From: Doris montereyensis
Lineage: Eukaryota; Mollusca; Gastropoda; Nudibranchia; Dorididae
Direction of reading: 5' to 3'
DNA: 64,000 bases
Assembly: GCA_037039925.1 (NCBI GenBank)
Contig: JAXRKP010000387.1
Span: forward strand, 50,001-114,000
The notes below the pieces were generated by a model. It was not told the origin of the DNA, made no database searches, and saw only the letters and a program-made list of their open reading frames with translations. The position numbers were made by a program, and so were the translations under genes. Positions 13,801 to 24,790 of this stretch are shown here, one piece after another. How positions within the stretch are numbered: position 1 is the first letter of the stretch; every line of letters begins with the position of its first letter.

Positions 13801-16587
13801 GGTGACTCCCGCAGCAAGACCTGACAGTAGAAAACTGCCTCTGTGGCAAAACAGGGCTTGGTGAAGACTGCCCTGTAAACAGCCAAGGGATCTTAAACAT
13901 GCACAGAGTGTTGTGATCTGCACATAGGACCTCCTGGACCAGTGGGGTAGATTTTACTCGAAAAAACTCGAGAAAATTTTTCAACCTTGGGCTTGAAGTA
14001 AACCCACAACTTTTGGGTTGAGAGGCCGACACCTTGCCTCTGGCTAGAGTTCTCTCAGAGTTCTCATTCCCCATTGCCTTCAATGATAATGGTGTTGGTG
14101 ATGAACATGAGAGTGAAATCGTTAAGAGCTTATGAGCTATGGCATGGTGTTCTTCCTATATTTTTTTTAGATGTTGACAAATGCTATTTTTCCTTTTCCA
14201 ACATTTTAAATATATTCTTTCTTTTTTTATCTTGTCATTTTCATGATCTTTGATGTACTTCAAAACAAGTTTTTATCAGCATCAGTCAAAAGTGTTATGC
14301 TATTCATAGAGCACCATTTGCTAATAGTGTATCTCTCAAGTTGTTTGATATATTCATCATGCATACCCTTTTCCGTTAAAAAAATGCAGGGAATGATAGC
14401 CATTTAAAGCTAGAAATATGGCACTTTTTAATTTAACTTTTTGTTTTTTTTATCTGACTTTGTCTACCAGGCCCTGGAATGGCTCCTCAAAGCAGAAGAA
14501 AATATGGGTAGGTGTTTTGATGACTTACAAAAAGTATTTGCAAAACATGTAAAGGAAATTTTCCAACAATGTAAATAATCTCTGAATTATCACAGTTTAT
14601 TTATCGTGTCCTTATTAAAGAGAAAAAATGTTGTATTACTTTTCACCATGCTATCTTTTTTTGTGTGCATGCTCATATATCATAAATGAGTTTCTTTTCA
14701 TTTTAAATCTTTCAAAAATTCTGTTTTCGATCACATCATTTCGACTCCATTCTGTATTGCATCATGAAGAATTCGTATTGTGTTACGAAGAATTTCTTTT
14801 ATTTTCCTTTTCTTTACTTCTTTGTGTAGAGGATGAGAACTGCATGAACTACAACTCCCTGTTGATTTCTAAAACATATCATCGCTTGGGTAACAAGGAA
14901 AAGGCAGCGGAATATATCAAGCGAACTTTGGAATTGCCCATAAGAACTCCGGATGATGAACAGGTATGTCTTTATGCGTGATTGTGGCATAGCTGCCAAT
15001 CAGTACGTATGAACAGTTATGTCTTTATGCGTGATTGTGGCATAGTTGCCAATCACTACGTATGAACAGGTAAATGTTTATGTGTGATTATGGCATAGCT
15101 GCCCATCAGTTCGTACAAAACATATCGCCGATGAAACGTCGCAAAACCGTGTACGTTTAAAATTTGTAACTTCTTTTATCTCGCTTTGTTAACAATAGGA
15201 AGCCCCCATGTTTCATCTAGTTAGGATTCCGTGGCGCTACTGGTAGATCCTGCTTCTTTCCTTTCAGTATTTTAGATCTGTCTCTCTCTCATCGTGCTAT
15301 TTCTTCTCAATTTAGAATGAGATTACTATATACAATAAACAGAGTAAAGTACAATTGAATGAAGATAAATATATCTAGTTATTCCCATGAGTGCTACAGA
15401 AATTAATTATATTACAGTAGTGTCGGCCTGAGAACCCAGTCCGCCTAGGAACTCGCCTAATGCCATGCAACAGGATTTTTCTTATATAAAACTATCCTTT
15501 TAAGACCCCACTGCTACAGCCCAGTCCGCCTTACAACACGGTCTGACCATGAGCAGAGAATTTAATGCTAATAATTGCCGATAACCTGAGATACGTTGCA
15601 AGTGAATCATAGAAATCGGGTGGGATGTCTATTGCATAAGTCCACACACTAGTAGGTGTTATATAAATACATCACACTGGTGTGCCAGACGCCAAATGAC
15701 AGACATGAGGAAGGCTCACCACCCGCCCTGTCCGTCTTTCCTGGCCACCTGTGACCATGCCTTGGTGCCTTGGGCACAACAGATGATCAAAGATTACGTA
15801 GCTGTTGTGTGCCAAGATGTGGAGGCAAGGCAATTACGCGACTGGCATTGCAACATCAAAGATAGGTGACTGGCAAAGTAAGGACAGCCCTCTTATTGTT
15901 GCGAGTTTTCACCGCCGTCTTGCATTTGTAATCAACTTTCCTCTTTTCTGTGTGGTTGAAAAGTGAATGACCAATCACATGGTGTTTTCAACATGAACGA
16001 AAGTGATTGTACAAATCGCTACATTGTTTTGTCACAGTTATATAAACTCTCATTCATTTGCTCAGCTCGCTTGAGGCTCGATCTATCTAGCTGCAAAGAT
16101 TACATATTTTTCAAAACATCATTTCAAGCACAGCTTCAGACCATCATAATACCTACACGGGACAATTCTCTTGATAACAAACAAAAAACGCTTATCTTTT
16201 GGGGTCTAGTCAAAATTTTATGCTCAAGGGGGAATAGGCAAAACAAAACATATGAATAATGGAGTAAAAATACAGGACATGTTGGAGTTCACCTTAAAAC
16301 CATGTCTGCCTAAGAACCCACTGTTTCTGCCTCCCGAGGACTGGGTTCGTAGGCGGACACCACTATTATTATTATTATTATACATCCGGTGACTATTTTG
16401 GGTTTTTTTTCAACTAATTTCACACTGTAAATTTCTTGAGCTCTCATGCTCAAATTGAATGCTTGTCTATTGAAGTTTTGTAAACGTTTCTTATTATTGT
16501 TCTCTCTGCTTTCAGGCCAAAAAGGAAGCTACAGAGCTTAAGAAGAGCCTGGATAATACAACATTCTTTCAAAAACTATCTCTATAG
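9150..16587 (+). CDS. RMDN1: Regulator of microtubule dynamics protein (RMDN/FAM82 family), 5' end not found
   Basis: Seven exons: 9150-9274, 9621-9781, 11231-11320, 12795-12938, 14471-14507, 14830-14963 and 16516-16587 (stop TAG 16585-16587). All have GT..AG borders. They encode about 250 residues matching the TPR-like helical core of the family. Landmarks in order are IIERADEHYK, WRLARV, AFSYAEKALGLNP, WYGALL, IKNKIEVAFKVREHFE, IGYWCFVFSETPWYQKK, ALEWLLKAEEN and KTYHRLGNKEKAAEYIKR. RMDN proteins are TPR proteins of mitochondria, microtubules or ER contacts, and RMDN1 is about 314 residues, so an N-terminal exon is missing. Phases agree at all joins except 9274/9621, which is one base short (see findings). 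The donor after 14963 is triplicated. Which of RMDN1/2/3 it is cannot be decided, and the symbol is the closest by length. AATAAA signals lie at 16898 and 16917. Confidence 0.85.
9885..10035 (+). mobile_element. LINE C 3' tail (copy 2)
   Basis: A 5'-truncated piece with AAACAGAATTAAATTCATCA, the ACTGACAGTAATACTCAA stretch and a (GAA)n end at 10019-10030. It sits in an intron of the RMDN-like gene. Confidence 0.75.
10078..10290 (-). mobile_element. SINE2 copy (decayed)
   Basis: Minus-strand match to the SINE2 consensus seen at 23417-23725. It has the tRNA-like head with an imperfect B box (GGATTCAAAGCC here as the complement side), the CCTAGCATTGCTAGGATTC stretch and the body with CACCCATTTACA. 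Confidence 0.65.
10315..10770 (+). mobile_element. LINE C 3' end (copy 3)
   Basis: Parallel to 5825-6280 over its full length, including TACATGGTTCCATCTTCAAA and CCTAGTACAGTAAGGCTGTG. The 3' UTR carries GCGCTGATAGTAATACTCAA, the likely ancestor of the 23-bp minisatellite at 45.9-47.1 kb. Confidence 0.85.
10802..10858. repeat. (AT)n microsatellite
   Basis: AT dinucleotide run within an intron of the RMDN-like gene. Confidence 0.95.
13450..13570 (+). mobile_element. SINE2 head fragment
   Basis: Contains GATGGTGTCGGACTTGGGAT followed by a degraded B-box region, as in the SINE2 head. No body follows. Confidence 0.45.
13840..14060 (-). mobile_element. SINE3 copy
   Basis: Minus-strand SINE3: the body has GCCCTGTAAACAGCCAAGGG and TGTTGTGATCTGCACA, and the head has GAGAGGCCGACACCTTGCCT. 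It lies in an RMDN intron. Other copies are listed separately. Confidence 0.8.
14957..15118 (+). repeat. Three tandem copies of a 53-bp unit that contains the RMDN splice donor
   Basis: The unit runs from TGAACAG through GTATGTCTTTATGCGTGATT and GGCATAGCTGCCAATCAGTA. Copy 1 spans the exon 14830-14963 boundary (CAG/GTATGT). Copy 2 has CAG/TTATGT, so its donor is lost. Copy 3 has CAG/GTAAAT, a usable donor. Confidence 0.9.
15415..16365 (+). mobile_element. Non-autonomous DNA transposon, about 950 bp, copy 1
   Basis: The ends are inverted repeats. The left begins CAGTAGTGTCGGCCTGAGAA and continues with CCCAGTCC. The complement of the right end reads TAGTGGTGTCCGCCTACGAA and continues with CCCAGTCC. 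A TA precedes the left end. A second, parallel copy is at 54185-55120. No transposase frame is present. Termini of the CAGTGG..CC type flanked by TA suggest a pogo/Tigger or other Tc1-mariner source (inference). Confidence 0.75.
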
Positions 16588-17008
16588 ACGATTCTCAGGA
16601 AAAACCCAGCGAAACTAATCAACATGCAGATCACATGTGAGGAAAGGAAAAGAAATGGATTAAACACCACAAGTTTTTTTTTCCTTCACAATGCTTGATT
16701 TGAATTGATCCATCAAGATCAGCAAATGTTTTGAGGGGAAAAGGACCAACAGGATGTGGAAAGACTGAGAGAGAGAGAATGTTTGGTGTATGAGAAGTGC
16801 TTTGTTTGGTATGCATGAAAAATCATAGGATCAGGTGAATAGTTAGAGACACACAAACAAACAAACAACGACAAAAAAAGAGAAAAAGAACTGTCATAAT
16901 AAATTTACGAAGGGGAAATAAAGGCATTTGGTTTATGGGTCCTAAGACCTTCTTTAAAAGTATTAAAAAACACATTGAAAAAAAAAGTAACAAAATTACA
17001 CAGTTCAA
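16588..17008. other. Region downstream of RMDN, likely 3' UTR
   Basis: A-rich sequence following the RMDN stop with two AATAAA hexamers at 16898 and 16917. It would fit a short 3' UTR. The true cleavage site cannot be read from sequence. Confidence 0.45.
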
Positions 17009-17790
17009 ATGAAAACAGTCTGGAGGGGGGTGGGGGTTGATTTCGGCATACAGAACCTCTATAACAAGGCCAACAGTGAAGTATATCTAAACGGGGAGGT
17101 TGGAGACTGGTTCAGAACCACTGTTGGAGTGAGACAAGGATGCTTGCTCTCTCCTACCCTTTTCGATGTCTTCCTCGAAAAATTTATGACAGACACACTC
17201 AACGGCCACCAAGGAACAATGAGCATTGGTGGAAGAACAATCACAAACCTGCGCTTCGCAGATGATATTGACGGACTCGCAGGCACAGAGCAAGAACTGA
17301 ATAATCTGGTCGGAAGACTAAATACATCTTTAGTGTTTCTTTACGCCTGCGAAACATGGACACTAACTACAGCTATAGAGAAGAGAATGCAGGCAACAGA
17401 AATGAGGTGTTTTAGAAGACTGCTCGGTATCTCTCACAAAGACCATATCAATAATGAAGAAGTCAGAGACAGAATAAGACAGACCATTGAATCTTTACGA
17501 AGACCTCACCACTGTCAAAAGGCGCAAAAATGAAATTGTTTGGACACTTGGTGAGAGAAGGAGGGCTTCCAAAAACCGTGCTTCAGGGAACTGTCAGATG
17601 AGGTAGGAGAAGAGGCAGACAAAAGAAGAGATGGGAGGACAATATCACTGAATGGACGGACCTGAAGCTAAGGAGGCTGATGAGACGGGCGGAGGACAAG
17701 AAGGAGTGGAGAAGACTGGTTATTTGGTCATCGGTAGCGCTCCAACGGCCTCCACCATGGGACAGATAGATAGATAGATAGATAGATAGT
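17009..17790 (+). mobile_element. LINE B fragment with internal deletion
   Basis: Encodes reverse transcriptase blocks VGVRQGCLLSPTLFDVFLEK and NLRFADDIDGLAG. It then jumps at about 17320 straight to the C-terminal CETWTLTTAIEKRMQATEMR block, so the middle is deleted. After a frameshift near 17500 it continues with MKLFGHLVREGG, RRGRQKKRWEDNITEW and a 3' (GATA)n tail at 17766-17788. Its 3' part is the same as the minus-strand copy at 4336-4590. Confidence 0.88.
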
Positions 17791-17975
17791 GAGGAGCAAA
17801 CTGCCAACAGAAATTAAAGTAAACAATGTCACCGTAGACTATAGAATTTTAATTGAATGCTTCACGTTATAATCAAAATTTGATTCACTGTGATAAAATT
17901 CAAAATCATGCATGTCCACAGTGATACTCAAGACTTGGGTTAGTCAAAGTTGTCATGAATAGGAGGAAGAGGAAG
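17790..17975 (+). mobile_element. LINE C 3' tail (copy 4)
   Basis: Begins with CAAACTGCCAACAGAAATTA and ends in the diagnostic GTGATACTCAAGACTTGGGT and an AGGAGGAAG tail. It directly follows the LINE B tail. Confidence 0.7.
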
Positions 17976-18414
17976 GATGGTACGTAACAATACCTATAGC
18001 TATTGAGGCTCATCTCTGGCATGTCAATGTCAATGATAAACAAAAAAAACAATAACAGCAACAAACGTCATTACCAAGCCATTATAGTGTCTTTCAAAAG
18101 AAGCAACAGTTTCAAGGCTAAAACCAAAAATTATTTCTTTTTAAATCTCTGAACTGAAGTCACCGTGCAGATCCTGAAAATGATGTTTGTTGAAACGTGT
18201 TCGCCTGAATGTATTTGATTTCTTCTCCTTTTTTTTTTCTTTTTTTTTTTTTTATGACCGAAAGAGTACAAGAGGAGTGTTATTCCTTTTCTACCTATCC
18301 AGTTCCATCTGGAAAGCTGCAACTCAACAACACACGTAATGACAGTGTCCTCACACTCGATGTGGCGTGTGGAAATCGGTTCCTTGTAACATTTGTAGCG
18401 TTGAATCTGAAATG
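17976..18414. other. Intergenic stretch, nothing recognised
   Basis: Includes a homopolymer-rich T tract at 18229-18253. No supported gene. Confidence 0.4.
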
Positions 18415-18665
18415 GGTAACTTTTTGGTTGCTTTACACATAGGCATACATTGGCAACTTTAGGTTGCTTCATACATTGGCAACTTAAGGTTGTTTTATAC
18501 ATTGGCAACCTTGCTTGCTTTATACATTGACAATCTTGGTTAGTTTATATATTGGTAATCTTGGTCAATCTAAACATTGGTAATTTTTGGTTGCTTTATA
18601 CATTGGCAACCATAGTTACTTTAAACTTTAGCAACTTTGGTTAGTTTATATATTAGGGGAACAGA
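18415..18665 (+). repeat. Degenerate minisatellite of about 34 bp
   Basis: Repeats of TTTATACATTGGCAACTTTGG with drift, about seven copies. Confidence 0.8.
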
Positions 18666-21295
18666 GCTCAAACCGATGTGGAAATAGTTTGACACGAGTC
18701 GCACTTTTCACTGTTAAGTCTTTTATTTTTTTCTTGAACTTAATTTTGTCATCCATTAGGAAACTGTTAACCTTTCCTGTGTTGTTGAAAGTTTAAAGCT
18801 TTACGATTTGAGTTTGTTTGTTTTTTTTTGCTTTAGGTCGTGCATCCTAGTTTTATGCTAATTTTTCAATTTTCAGAGTTGCGACTTGTGTTCACAACAG
18901 AAGCTGTAAAGTTGCGCAAAAAGCTTTTGCATTTCATGAAATGCCACAAAGTGTATGCATGTATATATGTATGTGTGTATGTACGTATGTATGTATGTTT
19001 ATGATAGCGTGATACCGCCCATAGTGGGCTGTGGCTGTCTATGCCAGATCCTCCATCCAGCAGGGTTCGTCACATTGTGTTGACCATCTGCTCTCTGTCA
19101 CATTGTGGACATTTTTTACTCAAACACAATCAATTGCATTTATTTTTATTTTTATTTTATAAGTTTGTTTTGTTCTTTACTGTTTCTAGTCAAAATCACA
19201 AACCCACAACTTATACGTTAATATATGCAATTGCGATAAATTAATACTCTTCTAATTTGTGTTTTTACTTCTCCCCGTTGCGCAAAGAGCGCATCGAGTA
19301 CGGTATATATTTTGGTTTTGCAGACAAACAATCCTCCCATCTTTTTATCCTGTTTGATTTATGTCTGTGTAGTCGTGGATTGTTCAGTGGGGTTTTTTTT
19401 TCTTTTCTTTTCAGTTCAATAGTTTTATTTTAGAAATATACGAGTGGTTAAGTCTTTTAAATTAAATTTCCCCCGAGTCACAAATATAGAGAATATTTTT
19501 TACCATTCTCTCTCAATTACCACCTTTTTGTTTATTTTTTTATCATTGCCTTGATGACTGTTCAACAGAAAGTATTAATTTGTTATATCGTACATCTACT
19601 CGTATACCGATACTCTAACTCAAGTAAGATTTACTATATTCCAGCCGTTAAACGGTGATTTCATTGAATTTTAAACTTCAAATGCTTGGCATTCAATGCT
19701 AATAAAGGCTTCTTCTTTGAGATTTCTGAAACATTGAGCAGCTCTTTCTCATGCGACAAGGGCATTGCCGTTGTTCTTACTACTCAAGCCTACATCCTAT
19801 TATTATTATTATGATGATGCTGTAGCACGTAGTAGTAACGCTAACACTGTAGTGCTTGGTCAAAAGCACCACCTTCTTGTCATGGAATTTGGGTTTGTAA
19901 ATCTTTATTCATTGATTATGTTGTGTTCCCACCTATGCTGCCAATTTTGTTTGAACTTTGGTGCTTTTTCTGTGTGTCACAAATGTTATTTCATCGCTAG
20001 ACATGTTCCTTATGTGCCATTAACGGGATGCTCCAAAGGAACTGGACTTCTCCAGAATAATGCAGTTTTGTTTGTGGGTGGGGGGTTGGGTTGTGTGGAT
20101 TTTTTTTTACTTGCCACTATTTAGCTTGTCAGAATTTTGTAAGAGTTATTTTAACGTTAAATCAAAGATTTTTTTTTCAATTATATGCAGATAGGTACTG
20201 ATTGTTGGGGTTGGTTTTGGTTTTTTTTTGGGGGGGGGGGGTTTCGTTTTGTGCAATCTTTTATTTGCCTCAAGGAAGATTTAAAAAATTCATCCTTTGT
20301 AAAGTTTTGGCGGACAAACTCTTTTAACTTTTTGCATCTCCACTTAGGTAGTCTTTTGTTCAGTATCATAATTGTTGAATTCTCCATGTTGAAAATGGTT
20401 CAATGGCAATAATAGCAGCTGGAAACCAGAATTTTAGTCAATTCTGTATAACGAGTATAAAAGTAAATGATGTTTCTTATTATGTATGCTGCAACCCCAT
20501 TGCTATGATGTCCTTTTTATAAATTTTGCTCTTTTTATGGATACCATTATCTTGTCTAAGAGAGCTTATAAATCTCAGTTTTAATGACACATATTGTCGA
20601 TGAAAATGTTCGCCTGACATAATTTTTTTCAGGAGGGGCAAAAATGTCATAATCCATCGAACACTGTGCCATGCTTGTTGGAAGAAAAATGGAAATCTTT
20701 GTTTGCATCATGTGCGTAAAATGAACTTTTCTTTTAGTTCCAGGCCTCCAATATTTATGAAGACACGATGGAAACATGCGTTTTATCATTCTAAGGACAA
20801 ATCTCTTATCCCATATATCTTGGACTTGCATGTTTAGACGGTTTCACAGACGATATTTACACCTTTATAGCATCACTTGATTCACGGCATGGGAAAGGCA
20901 TTTTGTTACATGTCTATACAGTTTTCAAAGAACGTAAAGAATCGAAAACTCGTTGTTAAAAGTGAAAGAATGGAGATAGGACAAGATAACGCGGAGCATT
21001 TGATTTCCACATCTTTAGATCTGTTGTTGTTAGTGGCTTGTCATTGACAAGGTAGCACTAGCAGCCAAGAATCTCTTTGCCCTACAGGATCTTCTCATTT
21101 TTGTCAGACAAATATTACAATGTAAACATTTGATGTTTTGACTAGATCCATAGAAATGTTTTAGATTTGGATGATCACAATGACAGAGAATGGTAGATAC
21201 ATCATAGATCTGTCCATATAATCGTATTTTTATTTCATTCCACCGACCCCTTCATGGGAAATTTGTTTTAATGTCATAGGGCTAAGATGTGGGTA
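18666..21295. other. Intergenic T-rich stretch without a supported gene
   Basis: Short open frames carry no recognisable domains. A dispersed 180-bp repeat at 20688-20865 is listed separately. Confidence 0.4.
20688..20865 (+). repeat. Dispersed repeat, partner of 47072-47250
   Basis: Shares GGAAATCTTTGTTT, CAAGGCCTC-like sequence, TTCATGAAGA-like sequence and ATCCCATATAT with 47072-47250, in the same order. A further partial copy is at 47370-47455. Confidence 0.7.
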
Positions 21296-21301
21296 CGTGA
21301 A

Positions 21302-21322
21302 GATATATATATATATATATAC

Positions 21323-21367
<45 letters not shown>

Positions 21368-21382
21368 TTATATATGTATATA
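21302..21382. repeat. (AT)n microsatellite
   Basis: AT runs with ACGT and ATGT interruptions. Confidence 0.95.
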
Positions 21383-21889
21383 TCTACGGAGTATCCCTTA
21401 TACATCTACACAGTTTTTGTTTCAAATTCTCCACAAAATAAACCTTAATGGTTTGATTGATCTGGTCATGCATCTAGTGACATTCTTCAAGTCATGTCCA
21501 TCATTCACTTTTTAAAATTTGCTACTATTTTACTTTTTGTGTATCTTAATTTCTTTTCAGACATTTTTTCTTCTCATAACTATTTTTATTGTTATCATAG
21601 TGTTATTATATACCATACAGCAAAATGTTATTGACATTATCACCTCATTGTCAGGCGCCCTTTTCAGCTTTACTGGTGTCATATAAGCTATAATTTCAGC
21701 GTAGCCAAACCGCAGCCAATTCCAGGCTTGGACTTGAGATCTCATAGTTGGTCACAGAAATACCAGATTTTATTAATGCATGCATTTATATTGTGTAATG
21801 CTAGATTGACTAGAATTTCATTACATTTTGTTCAAGATTTTATCGATTTGAAAGCTTGTAATTTCCAATGGCGTATTGAGGTTAAATAT

Positions 21890-22205
21890 AGAAGAGGAAT
21901 TCATAGCCCGTATCCTCGCACAAGTGCGGGCTTACCGACTGTACACCATTTTCCCCCAGCAGGCCATTTCATTCAAAGCCCTTCTCAACTCCTGAGGGAG
22001 TATACAGTACACTGACCTGTTGGTTAGGCTTTTCGTACTAACACTCTGACAAGATCTTTCTCTACCTATAGCTGGGTACTCATTCACGCCTGAGTCAAGT
22101 GAGGAAAGCAGAGTGAAGTACCTTTCCTGGAGAGTACAACATTGTGGGAAAAAACCCACCCGTGCAGCCGTGGGGGCTTCAACCCTGTGTCATCCATGAT
22201 TTGAT
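21890..22205 (-). mobile_element. Candidate SINE-like dispersed element
   Basis: A GC-richer block with tRNA-like CAGCCGTGGGGGCTTCAACC at one end, then GAGTACAACATTGTGGG, AGCTGGGTACTCATTCACGC and AGGCTTTTCGTACTAACACT. It stands out from its flanks in composition. No second copy is in the window, so its nature is an inference from general resemblance to animal tRNA-derived SINEs. Confidence 0.35.
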
Positions 22206-23416
22206 GTTGAGCTCACACTGGGTGATTGTCTCTGACGCTGTCTCACTCTCACTGTCATTTGACCAGCGTAGAAATGGTGTTGGATTCCATGCGATGTAAT
22301 GATGTCACTTAGGGATGCTGTGTAACGGGTGAACAAATATATACATATATATATATTATAATCATATATTTCCATCTGAACTGATCTCTTTTTAGGCTTC
22401 TATTGCCACCAACTTAAACTCGAGACGAAGGAAATGAAATTATAATTTGTATTAATGTTTCGATTTTCTGAAGAGAGTGTTTGCTGGATAACAACTTTTG
22501 AAAGGATCTGATCTATTCAATAACCCAGCAGTTTTGGTAATGGTAGAAGTAGCAGCATACCTGATACTCTCACTATGGTTAGAGGTAATAGCACCCTATC
22601 AGTATCAGTATCATTGATGTTGCATACTGGAGTATAAGTTATGAAGGGAGAAACAAAATATTTCAAACAAGCAACCCTATTCTTTTCCATAGGAGTAAAA
22701 CTTTTCAAATAATTCAAACGAAAATCAAGAAATAATAAAGGGAAGAGACAGGGGAACACAAACTGAAATTCAGTTTCTGAACTTTCTGATTCCATCTTTC
22801 CGGTTTCTTGAAGGGGGAAAAACCCTCCAACTAAATTATTTTTTTTTAAATTTCAATCCTTGGTAACGTCAAGTTTCAGACCGCTTAGATTATCTCACTG
22901 TCATCGGTAACTTTGCGGTAAAAATCAGTCAAACAGATGTTTAAAGGGAAATAATTTTATTCATGAGATCATGTCAGGGTTAAAGCCGACGGGAATTAGG
23001 ATGAAGATTCAGGTTTTTTAAAAATTCTTCCCTTTCACCCATGTGACTGCATTTGACAAGACTTCAACTTTTTTTAAAAATTGTATGTACAATGATGGTT
23101 CGACTCCTTTGTGTAATGTTCCACTGAAGTTTTATCTTCATACGTACGCCAAATAAATGTAATGCTATGTTGCTATTGCTATTTTAAAATTCATACTCAA
23201 ATGAGGGAGTTGGTCTTGGTTAACGTTGACTAGATTAGAGCTCCATTACATTTCTAAAGTGTTGGCAGATAGCCAACTCGTGAAAACTTTGGCCAGTCCT
23301 ATGCAACGTGTTGGTCGAGTCATATCTGGCAAGGGATCAGGAATACGTTCAGTCATCAAGCGCCTTCTGACTGGTTGAAAATCTGGGCTCCAAAAATAGC
23401 CGCTGGTCAGATGGGT

Positions 23417-23730
23417 AAAGTGGCGTCGGTGGCTGGGTGGTTAGGCTGTCGGACTTTGGATCATGGTATGCCGGGTTCGAATCCTAGCAAAGCTAGTTCC
23501 GACGTTGTGTTCCTCGGGGAGACACTCAAGACGTATTTTCCCACTCTACCCAGGTGCAAATGGGTTCAAACACTTGCTAAGGAGTAAAAACCTGTGTGTT
23601 GGACTAGCATCCTGTCGAGAAGGACAGGATCATTATCACCTGCTCGGCGGCTTCACGCTATAGAAACTGGGATACGCTCTGACTCAATGGGCCATAATGG
23701 CCGTAAAGGAACTTTTCTACTACAGATTGG
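23417..23730 (+). mobile_element. SINE2 copy (best preserved)
   Basis: tRNA-like head with A-box region GGTGGCTGGGTGGTTAGGC at about 23427 and B box GGTTCGAATCC at about 23475. The body has CTACCCAGGTGCAAATGGGT, GGAGTAAAAACCTGTGT, ATTATCACCTGCTC, GGGCCATAATGGCCG and ends GGAACTTTTCT. Copies on both strands elsewhere (10078, 24531, 27347, 32620, 42275, 49633, 49860, 51292) define the family. Confidence 0.85.
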
Positions 23731-24530
23731 TAAACCACAGGGTGGCCTTGTAAAGTGCTTGATGACTGAATGTTACCCAGACTTAGACTAGTAGGTGATT
23801 GATGCCATATTCATCTCAATGCTTTTAACTTTTTGATATTGATTTGTTGGTTTTAACAATTGTAATGTTGCTTACAAACAAATCAAATTTTGTCGTCGAT
23901 TTTCTCTTTTTTTGTGTGTTCCTACTACTAACTAATCAACCAAACTAATTGTAACTCATAAAGTTGTATCTTGATTGTTTTCCGGATGTTTCCCCCCCCC
24001 CGCCTACACTGTCTTCCCATGTTGCACAGCTTTAGTCATTGATATGACACCCGTGTGTTCTTATTCTGCACTCAACTTGCTGAGTGAGAGGTTGTGACGA
24101 CAGAATGCACATTATATATCTGATTTTGTGGTTGTGGTAATTTGGGGGAGGGGTTGTAAGATTTTGCTCGAGCAATATGATATAAGTAAGGGAAAAACGT
24201 AATCTAGTGTTCAAATCACCACCTTTGTGATACAAATACGTGTACATCACTAAATTTTCAATTTCGGTTATTTTTTCCATTGATTAGAGACGGTGCCTAT
24301 ACATGACCGAAATTTAAGGATTGACAAAAATATAAATATGTAACCGTTTTTTTTAGACATTTTTTTAAAGTGTTCATGATGTTGGAAATGTGTTTCATAC
24401 TGTTTAACATGAATTTGCATTTTATCAAAGAAAGCAGCAAGTTGTCTTTTCTTGTTTGAAATGATGATAGCGTCAGTAAGTTTGGGTTCATCCCAGTTTT
24501 TTTCATGTTTTCACTCAAGCTTTTTGTGCT

Positions 24531-24790
24531 CGGGGTGTCCTAGCGGTTTAGGCAAAGCTGGGTCGGGCGTGTTTTTTGGGAATGACACGCAACACGCATT
24601 TTCCCCACTCTACCCAGATGCAAATGGGTGCAAGCACTAGCTTGGGAGTAAAAACCTGCATCAGGCTGGCATCCTAGCCAGGAGGTGATTGGTATCACCT
24701 GTTCGCGTTTCACGCCACAGAGTCCGGGATAAACCCCAGCTCTATGGGCCGTAATGGTCTTGAAAGAACTTCACCTTTTTTTTTTTTTCT
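24531..24790 (+). mobile_element. SINE2 copy
   Basis: Head GGGGTGTCCTAGCGGTTTAG, body CACTCTACCCAGATGCAAAT, GTATCACCTGTTCG and an end of AAAGAACTTCACC followed by a T-rich tract. Confidence 0.8.

Noticed and set aside
17059..17293. Minus-strand open frames over the LINE B fragment
   Set aside because: They are complements of the reverse transcriptase frame.
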